Shown in pieces: positions 24,019 to 35,782 of a stretch of DNA of 64,000 bases (its first letter is position 1; every line of letters begins with the position of its first letter). The position numbers were made by a program, and so were the translations under genes. Source of the DNA: Leptobrachium leishanense (Eukaryota; Chordata; Amphibia; Anura; Megophryidae); contig CM019063.1 in NCBI GenBank assembly GCA_009667805.1, positions 55,412,881 through 55,476,880 on the forward strand, written 5' to 3'. A model generated the notes under the pieces. The model did not search any database, was not told the DNA's origin, and was given only the letters and a program-made list of their open reading frames with translations.

Positions 24019-24450
24019 TAGTGTTAATTTAATCGACTAATAAATTCCATCAACGACTTGGTTATATCTAGTTTTCATCACTGAAATAATGTAGTCTACT
24101 AAGTTATGATGACTAAAACTATCACAAAAATCTATTGGCATTTTCACTGACTAATTAAAACTAGAGGAAAGAGTTAAGGAGGGACTCCTTTTAATGGTAC
24201 TTTTTATTCATGTCCTTTATGACTAAATTAAATGGCATTTTAGTCATTTGAGTCGTCGACTAAAACCTTGACAAAAATCTATTGGCATTTGACTAAAACT
24301 ATAATGAAAATCTATTGACATTTTCATCAACTACAAAGAATTAGACGAACAAGATAGGGAGGAACCAATTTTAATTCAGTTTTCGTCATAGTCCATTGAC
24401 TTCATTGCACTTTAGCTTTAGTCATATTTTAGTCGACTAAATTAACTCTA
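24019..24450. mobile_element. 432 bp MITE with TTTAGTCGACTAA-rich interior
   Basis: Left TAGTGTTAATTTAATCGACT and right AGTCGACTAAATTAACTCTA are inverted with two mismatches. The interior repeats 'AAAATCTATTGGCATTT' and 'GACTAAAACTA' blocks. The ends resemble hAT, but a matching 8 bp duplication was not found. Confidence 0.6.
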
Positions 24451-24461
24451 CATTCCACATA

Positions 24462-25471
24462 GGTATGACAGCATTTTTATTAGGACAAATGTAACATTTC
24501 GGCAGCAAACGCAGTCTTACTCAAGCCATTCTCAAGCTTGAGAAAGGCCACGTTAGTGGTTGAAACGGACAGGGTTATCCAAAGAGATTCGAATTGCTTG
24601 AGAAAGGTAACCGAACGCTGAAAATCAGGGTTCGGTTACCTTTCCTGGCCATTCGGCTATCCAGAGAGCAGGCAATTCGCCAAATCCTGTCGAATTGCCT
24701 GCACATACGGTGCCTGTTCGGTGCCTGTTCGAGGGCAGTGAAATCCCCATCAAAAAGCACTGCTTCGGCTATTCAGAGAACACAAACCAGCAGTGAAAGG
24801 TTCCCCTAATGCCCTGCCATTCGGTGGTTTAATTCGGCAAATTTATTCAGGAGAATCCCATAGACTTCAATGTTAAAAATATTCCCGTTTTAATTCAATA
24901 TCTAATAAACCGTTGATTATAAAATTCTGCAGCAAAAAGTCTCTTTATTTATAGATTTTTTAGGATACTTTAAGCATTTTTCTGAATTTTTTTTTTTTCA
25001 GTTTGCTTATTTTTTTTGTAACAGCCCTCTTTATTATCATTCCCTGGACCTCCTGTGAAAATTTCAGACATTTTCGCTCAGTAGTTTCTTTGCAAACAGC
25101 GTTTCTTTTTCCCAGATTCATACAAATGGTTTTTCTAATTTATTCACTGCCTCCTCTACGTCACAGCTGCTTCGGCTCTGTGTGATTCGGCTCCTTTTCG
25201 GCTCCTGTTCGGCTCCTCTTCGAAGGTTAATCCAGATGTTTTTGCTTGTTTTCATAGTGCATTCGGTTAGTTTTCGTCAGGTTTTCGGCAGCTTTTCCCT
25301 GCAATTCGGGGACCCTGTGGTGTTTGCTGAATACACCGCAGGGTCACCGAAATGCAATCGGCAAAAGGAACCGAATTGAAGAGAACGAAAAGTCACCGAA
25401 CGTGCGGTGACTTTTCGAATCTCTTTGGATAACCCTGGTAGTGTTTGTCCTAATAAAAATGTCATCATACC
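24462..25471. mobile_element. Short inverted-repeat element split by W2
   Basis: Ends GGTATGACAGCATTTTTATT and the complement of GGTATGATGACATTTTTATT, followed inward by AGGACAAA on both sides. Net of W2 (24570-25437) it is about 140 bp. Type unknown. Confidence 0.55.
24570..25437 (-). mobile_element. W-family foldback element (complete copy W2)
   Basis: Perfect inverted ends CAGGGTTATCCAAAGAGATT at both sides, 868 bp. The interior contains CCGAA/TTCGG-rich arms and the W core 'CCGTTTTAATTCAATATC'. It is in opposite orientation to W1 (30115-30935). No open frame encodes a recognisable protein and no clear target duplication is seen, so the superfamily is unassigned. Confidence 0.7.
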
Positions 25472-25503
25472 TTGTGGATGTGCCAGGTTCTTTATGTCTA
25501 CAA

Positions 25504-26122
25504 TAGTGGTGCACCGAAATGGAAATTTCGGGCCGATAACGAAACTGAAAATTTGGGATCGGTTTGGCCGAAAACCAATACTGAAACCGAAACTGAGACA
25601 TGAGAATCTCAGCCTGGAGGCCGGGCCGAGCCGGGGACTCGCCTAATCCTTGAAGGCACAGCCGAGACGGGGGCTCGCCTGATGCCAAAGACTGGCCGAG
25701 CCGGGTGCTTCCTGAAGAACGGCCAAGCAGCCTGCTCACCCAGGCCTCCAGGCCCAGATTTGGATGGCTGAGTGGTTGCACCTACATACTCACCTACATC
25801 CTCCTACTTTGGCCCAGAGCTCCTCCAGCAGTGGGAGTCCTGTGGTGACAGTCCTCCGGCAGACGGTTGCTACAGGCTCGGGCAAACCCCTGGCTCAGCT
25901 GGGCCTCTAGGCCCAGGCCAAGCCGGAGGCTCGCCTAAGCCTGGATGCCATCTGGGCAGGCAGCTCAGCTGACCTCCAGGCTCAGGCAAGCCCCCGGCTT
26001 CGCCAGGCCTCCAGGCGCTATTTTAAATGGAAACGTTTCGGCCAATTTTGTTTCGGCAGAATTTTCCATTTCGGCCGAAACTGAAAGCACCATTTTTGGC
26101 CGAAAATTTCGGTGCAACCCTA
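25504..26122. mobile_element. hAT-type MITE, TGCACCGAAAT ends
   Basis: Left TAGTGGTGCACCGAAAT and right ATTTCGGTGCAACCCTA, the end type widespread in vertebrate hAT elements. The interior is GC-rich with repeated CCGAG/CTCGCC blocks. The flanking 8-mers no longer match. Confidence 0.7.
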
Positions 26123-26712
26123 ATAATGATAAATTATTCTATATAACCTTCACCCTTCGAATACAATGGTAAAAGGCAGCCGAATCTAATGATGCTTCAA
26201 AGGCTATCTCAACAGAAATTATTTGTGCCAACATCTCTCTTTCAAACTCAGCATTTGGAACCAAACCATCACATATGCAATTACAACATTTATAGTATAT
26301 TACAATATACTATTCCAACCAACTCGTTCTCCGTCTGTGCCTATGTTATTCTGAAAAGAATTGTGTTTCTCAAAGGCTGGTGTTCAGTGATTTCGCTTCA
26401 GCAAAATCACTTAACACATCAATCTAAACCTACCAAAAATACCATACTTACATTTAGATCCCTCGGTGGAAAGAGTGGTGCAATCCTCACTTCTCAGTGT
26501 TCTCAGAATAAATACTTCAGTGTTCCTCCGCATGTTCTTCCACCTTCCTGGCGAGATCTCTCTCACCGAGCTTTTTCAAAGATCACACATGATCTCATCT
26601 ATCTTCATGAAGACCTACGGACTGACTCTTGGAGCTGATAGCACCATATTGTTATGTTGCGGCTGCAAAGTATTATGGCTGAGAAAGCGTCTCTGTCATA
26701 ATACAGATATTA
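26123..26712. other. Unassigned sequence
   Basis: Two overlapping plus-strand frames (149 and 96 codons, 26189-26756) show no domain, low complexity or recognised family. No terminal repeats. Probably chance frames. Confidence 0.4.
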
Positions 26713-26713
26713 T

Positions 26714-27307
26714 CCCCTTCGCTGCTAAGCCATTTCACCTCTGTGTGCTGAGCTAATTTTTACCGTTTTGTGCTCATCATGGTTAAACATGATTTCAAGT
26801 CATGTTTTATTGTTCGACCCATATTTATTGTATACGTCATGTTGTGCCTGAATATTATAACAAAAATGGTAAAAACATGTGAATTTCCATTAAAAATTTC
26901 AATCATTTACAGTGTGTAAAATAATTTTTTCACATTTTATCATCTAAGCCTTTTACGGTTATATATTCAATGTAGTACACTTTAAAAAAAAAATAGAAAA
27001 ATTAGAAAATACGAGATTTTAGCTAAGACTGATTTTTTTTTTTTCCGTTAGTGCAGCATCATTGTTCACATAATTGAAAAAGAACAATTGCGCTGTATTA
27101 ATAAATATATATTTATATTAAAATCACGGACGGGATCCTAAGGGGTTAAAGAGAGGGGTATAAAGGGACAACCTGACTTCAAGGAAGTCAGACCACCCCA
27201 GGACTCCGTCCCCAGCACATGGGGTCTCCTCTTTTGCTGCGGAGACCCCATGACATGTGGGGTACCTAAGGACATCCAACCACACGTCATCTGCAGCGAA
27301 AGGGTCA
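26714..27307. mobile_element. piggyBac-type MITE
   Basis: Left (TTAT)CCCCTTCGCTGCTAAG, right CTGCAGCGAAAGGG(TCAA): degenerate TTAA flanks with matching ends. The AT-rich left half is homologous to 58026-58450 ('GCATCATTGTTCACAT' in both). It contains a hairpin GGGGTCTCC...GGAGACCCC (about 27219-27248). Confidence 0.65.
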
Positions 27308-27451
27308 AAGACAAGCTACAAATGGAAAACCACTGATGCCAAAGTTTTCAGTTTGAGTCTTGCCTTTTATGTTTAAATTGTGATCTGGCCCTTTGTACTT
27401 AATCCCTTATCACCCATTAACCACCCGTTTAGCCTTCTTTGTCTTGACTAA
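27308..27451. other. Short host segment before Harbinger element
   Basis: No features; it ends in the TAA target (27449-27451). Confidence 0.4.
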
Positions 27452-28034
27452 GGGCCCTATCACCCGGTGTGAGCTAAAACGTCATCGCTAAAGAAAACAA
27501 TTTAGTGCGAGTCGCTAAAACTTAGTGCCTGATGACCTACTAACAGATAACCTTGTCCGCGGGTCTGTGTACAAGGTCGTTTAGTGCACGCTAGGGAAAC
27601 GCTAAGACCTGGGCTGAGACCCAGCGCTAATACGGTTGTGTACACGATAGAACCTTGCATAAGTATGAACACTACACATCCAGTAAAGAGCCCTCACACC
27701 CCTGCATTATTAAAATCCTCCAAGGTAGCCGTATCATCCATGTTTCGATGCACACATATATTAATTAATGCTGATGGGCATTGCATGATAAACGCCACCC
27801 AACAGCATGTAGAATCATTATACTGAATTTAATAGATCCAAAAGAAAAGCCAGGTGAGCCACAACAACTTCCCTGCTGCACCATATTATGTTTCAGAGCA
27901 AGACTTATCCATGTGTCCCTTTAAACATGGTCCTAACCCTAATACTCAACCGCTTCCATACTATGAATAACCCCAGCATAAAACGTTTAGAATTAGGCAA
28001 CATATTAGAATTAGGATCTATGTGGATAAAGGAT

Positions 28035-29062
28035 TGTCATGCCCCATGCCAGCAGCGGCACAAGAAGAACAAAACTGGTTCTGCTTCAAAGCAATGATCT
28101 CCTTTGCAGCACTAGTTAACCCTCAGCATGCTACATTCAAGTTTTCCTTTCATTATTGCTGGCACCTCAGGTGCATCAATTAAGACTTTCATTTAAGCCA
28201 GACACTCCCATGGCTCAATGCTTGTGCATTAGGTTCCATTCAGTGTTTCCTCCAACCTGCTTCCAACAGCTCTCTTGTCCTCCCTGAGAACTGATCCTCC
28301 TGTGACCCCAGACCTCCAAGGCTTCTGCAACACCTCCAAGGCTTCTGCAACACCTCCAAGGTATCTGCAGCCCCTCCAAGGCCTCTGCAGCCCCTCCAAG
28401 GCCTCTGCAGCACGTCCAGGCCTCTGCAGCACGTCCAGGCCTCAGCAGTGCTTCCAGGCCTCTGCGGCGCTTCCAGGCCTCCTTGCATCCAGAGACCCTC
28501 CTTGCATCCAGAGACCCTCCTTGCATCCAGAGACCCTCAGTGCCCTGTTTATCTCCTTTCATCCCTCTTCCTATTTCATTGTTCAGTAAGTGTTCTAGTG
28601 TCTTCCATTATTGTCTATTTCTGTTTCTTGTCAGCCCTTTTCCCGTCCCGCTCTATCTTTATTTTTGTGTTCTGTGTATCTTTCTGTCCAGTCAAGTTCC
28701 TGTACTGTCCATATATCCATTTCTCAGCCCTGTCTGCTTTAACCCCATTATTTTATGTATCTAATACGTTCCCTCCCTCTCTTTATCTCAAACCTGTTAT
28801 GCATTATTCATGGTCCCCTTTGGATTAGTCATTGTTCTGTCTACCTGTTTATCGTTCCTATTTGTGAATATCCAATCAGTCCCATTCCTGTCTCTCCCAG
28901 TGTTTATTCATTGTTCCCCTTGGTTTATCCTTAAATAAACCTCTGCCTTATTAGTCCTGTATCCCCCTCCCTCCTCCTTTATCACTGCATACTGGGCTTG
29001 AACCAACCCCTCCATACACTGAAACCTTGACGGAGGTGCCACCCCGGTACCTGCGCATGACA
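28035..29062 (+). mobile_element. Solo LTR
   Basis: TGTCATGCCCC to CTGCGCATGACA with a perfect 5 bp duplication AGGAT (28030-28034 and 29063-29067). An AATAAA signal at about 28932 supports plus orientation. It has a GC-rich tandem segment in the first half. No internal retroelement sequence remains. Confidence 0.85.
28318..28540. repeat. 19-20 bp minisatellites inside the LTR
   Basis: About eight units of 'AAGGCCTCTGCAGCCCCTCC' type (28318-28477), then three exact units of TTGCATCCAGAGACCCTCC (28484-28540). All open frames here, on both strands, are translations of these repeats. Confidence 0.85.
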
Positions 29063-29577
29063 AGGATACATACAGTATATATCATAATAGAGCCTACTGC
29101 AACAGCAGCGACATTGCTGACCAGATCCATTACTATGGTGTATGGGGCTAAGAAAACACTTGTGCTGCATTCCTTTCAATTGCCATTTAACTGCTGTTAA
29201 TTTTGGGCGAGGACCTGTTTTTCGTGGGGGTTTTTGGAGTTACCACCAGGCTTGAGCCGTAGGTAAAATTTTGTGATTAGCGTCGCTCCAGAAATTGGCG
29301 CTGGCACCAAGTGTTTTGTTAGTTACAAAAGTGCTAGAGATCTCTAGCGCTCCCCATGTTAAGTATAGGACGCGGAAAGCACAGTAAGCTCACGATACGA
29401 ATCGCTAATGTATCCTTCCTGGTAAAATACTTTTATAAATAAATAAGTGTTTTTTTGTCCCGTTTCTAGCGAGAGGCAAACAGATCTGTTGGTAAGGCGC
29501 TAGACTGAATTAACCCAGCGCTAACGCAAAACCATGCCGACGCCAACGTTAGCTCCCACCAGCTGATAGCGCCCTAA

Positions 29578-30110
29578 GAGTTTATTATTTTGTGTTTTTC
29601 ATATTTTTTGATTCTGAATAAAATTGTTAAATTTGCAAAATTTTAAATCGTTTTCTATTCGAGAACACTTTGAGCGTTTTGGAAACACGATGTTCTGTAC
29701 AGCATTGTGATGCTAATGCAGACTGTTTCCAGAATAAAATCCCCTGTAAGGACCAATCTGCGTGGGGCTGATTTTGCAAAAGAATAAATACTTGATTCAT
29801 TTGTGTAGTATACAGCTGTTCAAATTTTCACTTCTCATGTTTTGCTTTTTGTCCTTTCTGCGCACAATTTGACCTTAACACACAGCCAGCTGTCTTAAAT
29901 ATGGCAGTTCATCCATCAATGTCTATACATGCTGTCAGCGTTCCATTTAATCTCACTTGTAATTTTCCTCCAGCGTTTACAAAAATCACAAACAGAATTT
30001 TAATGGAGTGAAAGGCTCCTGGTCCCGTACAGATATTCTTCGCAATGGAGGCGTAGGGAACCGTAATTGTTATTAAATAAAATGGTGTGCCCTTTTTTTA
30101 TTACAATAGT
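29578..30110. other. Non-repetitive stretch, possible conserved element 29690-30000
   Basis: No gene or repeat recognised. Many CAATTTGACC, AATCTCACTTGTAA and TTTAAT cores, enhancer-like in texture. Confidence 0.3.
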
Positions 30111-30114
30111 ATAA

Positions 30115-30935
30115 AGGGTTATTAAAAGAGAATCGAAAAGCCACTGCACGTTCGGTGACTTTTCGTTCTCTTCAATTCGGTGATCCCATTTCGGCGACCC
30201 TGCAGTGTATTCAGCAAGCACCACAGGGCCGCCGAAAACTCACCGCAAAATGAGGGCGAACGCACACCAGAACCTGCAAAAACATTTGGATTAACCCACC
30301 GAAGACGCCGGAGAAACCCGAGCAGGAGCCGATCACAGCTCAGAGCAGTCGCCGGAAAAAGCCGACACCGCAGACGAAGGAGGTGAAAAAAAAAAAACAG
30401 TATGTTTGAAGAGTGAAGCGCTGTTTGCAAACAAACTACTGAGTGAAAATGTCTGAAATTTACATATAAAATCCTATGAATGATAATAAAAAGGGCTTTT
30501 TACAGGAAAACGGTTAAAAAAAAATCCAAAAAATGCCTAAAAGGTCCTAAAAAATCTATAAATAAAGAGACTTTTTACTGCAGAATATTATAATGAACGT
30601 TTTTTTTAAGATATTGGATTAAAACGGGAATATTTTTAACATTGAAGCCTATGGGATTCGCCTGAATAAACCTACCGAATTAAACTACCAGGGCAATTCT
30701 GCAACTTTTCACTGCTGGGTTTTGTTCTCTGAACAGCCGAAGCATTGCTTCTCTATGGGGATTTCATTGCCCTTGAACAAGCACCGAACAGGCATCGTAT
30801 GTGCAGGCAATTCGCCAGGATTTGGCGAATTGCCTGCTCTCTGGATAGCTTAATGGCCAGGAAAGGTAACCGTACGGTGAATTTCAGCGTTCGGTTACCT
30901 TTTGGCCCCAATTCGGAGAACTTTGAATAACCCTG
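30115..30935 (+). mobile_element. W-family foldback element (W1)
   Basis: Left AGGGTTATTAAAAGAGAATC, right GAACTTTGAATAACCCT. The core 'AAAACGGGAATATTTTTAAC' is shared with 12870, 24870 and 45570. The orientation is inverted relative to W2. Open frames on both strands lack recognisable domains. Confidence 0.6.
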
Positions 30936-30993
30936 ATAAAATAAATAATAAAAAAATAAAAAATAATAAATAAATAAAAATATTAAAATCCTT

Positions 30994-32012
30994 TTAACCC
31001 CTTCACTACCAAGTGATTTAACAGAAATCCACTGCCAGGAACCAGTGAACTTTGGAAAAATCCCATTTTACTAATTATAAAGCGGAATTAGTCCCAATAT
31101 ATAATACAGGCCAACCATAAAAAAAACTTTTTTTTTTTTTTTATCATTTTGGCTCTCTTGTATATTTTTCTGCATGCCGAATCTGAAAATGACCATTACA
31201 TTATCATAGGACGTACCTTTTTTTTTTTTTCACAAAATACATTTTTACTCTACACCACTTATGTTTCGGAAATTTTTAAAGAAAGCATCTAGGTATTTAA
31301 CAATTTACTTAAATTTTCTTAAATCAAACACTTTTCAAAGCAGATCAAGACAATGATGATCTCAAAAGAAAAGGATGCTGGGACGGCATTTAAACAATTA
31401 GTTTTGAAGTTTCTGGTGAACGAGAAAGACCCTAATTACCAAAATATAGTTGAAATTATGTTAAAAATATTTTAAGAATATGTGTACTGTGATCAAGTGG
31501 TTGGTAACGGGCGCTGGCAATAAATTTCCATCGGCTCCAGTTGGAATAAGGACTGGTGTATCTTGATATAAGTCTGAAAAAAAAGGAGAGAAAAAACACT
31601 CTGTGTAGACTGTTTTATACAGAGTAAATGAGTAAGGAAACTATACTCACATTTTTCAGTGCCAATTTTAACAAAAACGGCACCAAACGGCAGACAATTG
31701 GTGAATTAACGGGGGACACTGATTCACCTACTTAGGATCCAGATACCAGGGATACGAAACAATGTCTTCCCAGGATTTTTCAAGATTTTTCACCAAGAAT
31801 TAGTCAAGATGGTAAAATCCACAATGGGTTTATTAAAGGCAAGAAATACACATGAAATACCTCAAACGCGTTTCGCTGGACGCAGCTTCATCAGTGGGTG
31901 TACTGTGTACTGTGAGTCTGAAGGTAAATTTTTTTACATTTCCACCTGAATTTTTTTCCTGAAAATCTTGCATCAGTTAGTGAAGAGCAAGTTGAGCGGT
32001 TCCACCAAAATA
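30994..32012. other. piggyBac-type left end, then AT-rich and non-repetitive sequence
   Basis: TTAA (30994-30997) followed by CCCCTTCACTACCAAGTGAT matches the ends at 33235, 56825 and 59220. The partner right end is not identified. 31320-31560 is repeat-free and balanced in composition. 31860-31900 holds an 'ACGCGTTTCGCTGG' type foldback word. No gene. Confidence 0.4.
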
Positions 32013-33075
32013 TTAACCCCTTCCCAACCGCAGACGTACATAGTACGTACTGTGGGGGAAATTCCCTTAATGACCGCGGATGTACTATGTACGTCACGGT
32101 CGTCTAACCTCTCTCCCTCCCTATTCTCACCTCTCTGGCCAGGTTCCCTTGCTGGTCCGGCAAGACTGAAGCCTGGCCCGCCTATTCATGTGGCTCGGCC
32201 GTTGTGAGGACATCATCAACGTGCGTGATGATGTCATCGCCAGGCGACCCCCCCCCCCTGTGCTCCAGTGGAGTTTAGGAAAAGGGAGGGGGGCTTCTTT
32301 GGTGCCCTATTCCTCCCAAAAGGCTACACTTAGGAAAAAACAAAGGTACCACTGGAAAGGGGAGCATCTTCCCTTTTTAGTGGTACATCATTTTAACTCT
32401 TTAGGTGCCATATCGTGATTCAGTGCCAATTGGCGCCGAATCATGATTCAAACCCGGAAGTGGCTGACATCTCGCAAACAGTGCTCTCTCGCACAAAAAT
32501 CTTTGCGCTCCCAGTTTTTTCCACCCATTCAGCCAATCAAAATGAAGAAACACACCTATCAAACGCAACTGAATTGCATCTGCCAGAGGCATTGGAGACG
32601 GGTTCTGCGTCTATGATGCAAAATGAGCTCATATGCTACAGTAATAATACACACACACCTGCATCATCCATTATATTGTTGCTGCATTCCTTTTTATGAG
32701 CTTTTTTTTTGGGCTAGCCAGGTTGTTCAGATTTGCCGTTACCATCAGATTTTAGGAGTTGCTAAAATTATGTGCGCAAAGGCTATACGGTAATTACCAC
32801 GAATAGATTGTAATACCATCCGCGTACCAGCGAACGTGCGCAGTACAGTAAGCTCGCGCAGGGTTCGCGCAGGTTCACCCGCTAGGCGATTGCGCGCGGT
32901 TGTTGCGCTGACTATGTAATACAGGATTCGGCGCAAATGGTTTTACCCCATGCGTTAATGTTTTTTGCGTTTGCATGAAGATTGTAATTTAGCCCTAACC
33001 GCGCAGAAACGCAAAAACAGCAGTAGGCACTTTCAGACAGACTTTCGTAAAACTGCCCGGTCACTAAGAGGTTAA
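32013..33075. mobile_element. piggyBac-type MITE carrying a Harbinger remnant
   Basis: TTAA-CCCCTTCCCAACC at the left and GCCCGGTCACTAAGAGG-TTAA at the right. It is related in inverted orientation to 19403-23761. Near the left end, GTACATAGTACGTAC and TACTATGTACGTC repeats form inverted pairs. The part from about 32475 to 32994 is homologous to the Harbinger element at 19482-22806 ('CAATCA', 'TTTTACCCCATGCGTTAATG'). Confidence 0.6.
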
Positions 33076-33366
33076 AAAGATGGAAAAACGATATCAAGGT
33101 CGCTGGCCTGTAAAAATGATGGGAGATTACTACTGGTCTCTCCATCGGGAAAATCCGGAAACATTGCATAAGAGGAAGAGCTACTCCCGAACTCTTACCA
33201 ACAAAAGGATGAGAAAATGTAAACCTTTGGATATTTAACCCTTTCACTACCAAGTGATTTTCCAAAAAAAAACGTCGGAAACCAGTGGAAATTAAATTCG
33301 TTTGCAGCAAACCAGAGTATTGCAACGAAAAGCAGAGATTTAGGATCTTATGTTAAACTTATTTAT
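33076..33366. repeat. piggyBac-type left end and flank
   Basis: TTAA at 33235-33238 followed by CCCTTTCACTACCAAGTGAT. The first 160 bp are unassigned. Confidence 0.45.
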
Positions 33367-33367
33367 T

Positions 33368-33880
33368 TTACACATTGTGATTATTTATATATGAAAAGAA
33401 GCTCTTGAGTGACCTAAGACTGGGCGAAGATTTGATGATGTCTGAGAGGTTATTCCATAACTGTGGCGCTCTGTAGGAAAATGAGGATCGAGCCACTTTC
33501 TTTTTGTATTGTGGTATTGTAAGTAAGGTGCTGGTCCTGGATCGGAGGTTATAGGATGAGGGAGCTGCTGGGGGAAGCAGTCTATTCAGGTAGGGTGGCA
33601 GCTTCCCAGAAAAACTCTTAAACACCAGGTTGGAAAGGTGAAGGGTGCATCTGGAATCCAGCGATGGCCAGTTTAGCTCTTTTAACATGTCACAATGGTG
33701 GGTCATGTAGTTACATTGTAGCACAAAGCGGCAGAATGAGTTATACAATGTAGTAAGTTTATGAAGGTGTGTTTGCGGGGTGGCTGCATACACTACATCT
33801 CCGTATTCAAAAGCCAGCATAAGCATTTGTTGTACTATCTGCTTTCTTTCCACGGGGCTCACTCAGGCAGGATTTGTTTC
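33368..33880 (-). pseudogene. LINE reverse transcriptase C-terminus fragment
   Basis: A minus-strand frame of 164 codons shows the conserved C-terminal block of L2/CR1-superfamily reverse transcriptases: KQIVQQMLM, EYGDVVYA, LKELNWPSL, LWNNLSDI. It is closely related to 55886-56561. It lacks the catalytic motifs, so it is a dead 5'-truncated copy. Confidence 0.75.
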
Positions 33881-34006
33881 TATAAATTCAGAATTCGGTG
33901 CAATTTCGGGGCCAATTCAGAGATAAGTGAATAACCCATTGAGTAAAATTTCGTAATTCAAAATAAGACACGTCTTGGCATGATTTTCATGGGAGTTACT
34001 GTGTTA
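33881..34006. other. W-like fragment and host sequence
   Basis: The text 'GGGGCCAATTCAGAG...GAATAACCC' resembles W right ends. It is followed by the L1-like insertion target. Confidence 0.4.
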
Positions 34007-34022
34007 AAAAATGCATCTGGGG

Positions 34023-35751
34023 GGGCGTGGCTACACGTGGCAGCAAGCGGTCGCATTTTGGAAGAGCTCCTCAGCAGCAGTTGTTTTTTGGCCGTTTTTG
34101 CCCATCCGCTCGACTGGCCGACCGCCCGGTTGGCACTAATAGACTCAGGAGGACTTGTGCTCCCTACCGGACCTCGACCTGCGAGCTCCGCGACGGCTTT
34201 TTGGATTCCGGAGTGGTTTGGGCCTTGCGGCGGCGGCCATTTTGGAAGCCTGAGTGCGACCTGTGCCCGTCTCGCTGGAGCCTTGCATCTCTGAGCCAGC
34301 CCATACACAGCCATGCCAAACAGCCGGTCACAGAAGGGGAGATCACGACAGCGGGACATCCGGGAATCTATGCCGGGTGGGCCGGTTTCCAGGTGCGCAG
34401 TTCTCGCCCTCTCCCATCCTCCTTGCTATGATTCCTCTGGGGAGGACGACGGCTCATCCTGGCCTCGTGGGGGTATTGATGGGATGTCGTGGCTTACACC
34501 GGAGTCTCCGGTGCTGGACACGCGACCCCTCTCAGCGGCTGGGAAAAAGCGAGCGCAGAAAAAACGCAAAGCAGCGCTGGCTGCGACCTCGGAGGCCTCG
34601 CTGGCCGCACCGGAATTTTCGGATGGAGATTTGGCTGCGTATCGCCGGCTCTCCGCCGATAGCAGCCTAGCCTCGGATCGACAGCCAGGTTGGAGGCTGG
34701 AGCCCCGAGCACTAATGGAGGGAGTTGGGACTGTCGACCCATGCATTGTCTCGGTTGGATCGGTAGGGGTACGGATCCGTGAAGAGGATGAACACCTCCC
34801 CTCCACGAAAGGTGACCTTCGCAAGATTCTAGATGAGCTGCGGGAAATACGGGAGATATGGAGACCTGAGGTGGCAGCGGTCCGAGCAGAGGTTGAAGTG
34901 GTGCGTGCGCAAGTGACAGAGGTACAGGAGAAGACTATCGAAGTACAGACGGAGCAAACTCACCTGACCGAAAGAGTTGCAGTCCTTAGCTCCCAAGTTA
35001 AGGTTCTGACCCGCTCCGTGGAGATATTAGAAACACGTCATCGTCGCCGCAATATTAGGGTCAGAGGAATTCCAGCTTCGATCTCGACAGCGGAGTTGTC
35101 GCCTTATGTGACTCGCATGGCCCTAAAGGTCGCTGGACTCCCCCCGGATACCCCTGATGTGGTTGGGTCAATATTCCGGGTACGTCGACCAGCGGCGACC
35201 CCCACGGGGACGTCTGGAGACGTGGTAGTGGCGTTCCGAGATGTTGCCTTCAAAGTGAAGCTTATGAATACCCCTGGCGCACGAGACCCCGTGCATTTTG
35301 AGGGCTCTACGCTGGCACTATATCATGACCTCCCGTTCCAGACCCTGCTGGCTCGCAGACGATTTCGGGAAGTGACAACTGCCCTTCGCCACAAAGGGAT
35401 CCGCTACAGATGGGGCTTGGCAGGCTCACTGGTTGTGACGCATGCCAACTTATCCTATACGATCACCGATCCTTCGACGGCCTGGGCCGATCTTGCGGCA
35501 ACGGGACTGTCGCCGGATCTGTTGGAGTTGCAGCCGGATTGAGGACTATCATCCCCCTTTCACCGCTTTTTCTGCTTAAAGAGCGAGTTCTTTGGACTTT
35601 CTCTGTTTATTACGGATCTTCCTTGACGGTTCTAGTTGAAGTTTGAGCATTGTTTTCTTGCCTCTCACCCCTACCCTCCCCCCCCTTGAGATTGCTATAT
35701 ACTGCTGTCTACCCCCCTATCTGGGGACGTTTGTTATTTTTCACCCTACCC

Positions 35752-35782
<31 letters not shown>

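Larger units (their letters stand above)
27452..29574. mobile_element. PIF/Harbinger-type element with solo LTR inside
   Basis: GGGCCCTATCACCCGGTG at the left and CAGCTGATAGCGCCC at the right, flanked by TAA (27449-27451 and 29575-29577). Subterminal text (GAGCTAA) is also inverted. Net of the LTR it is about 1.1 kb and non-coding, with many GCTAA/TTAGC words. Confidence 0.7.

Noticed and set aside
28215..28828. Overlapping frames with tryptophan- and arginine-rich repeats
   Set aside because: Generated by 19-20 bp repeats within a solo LTR; no domain.
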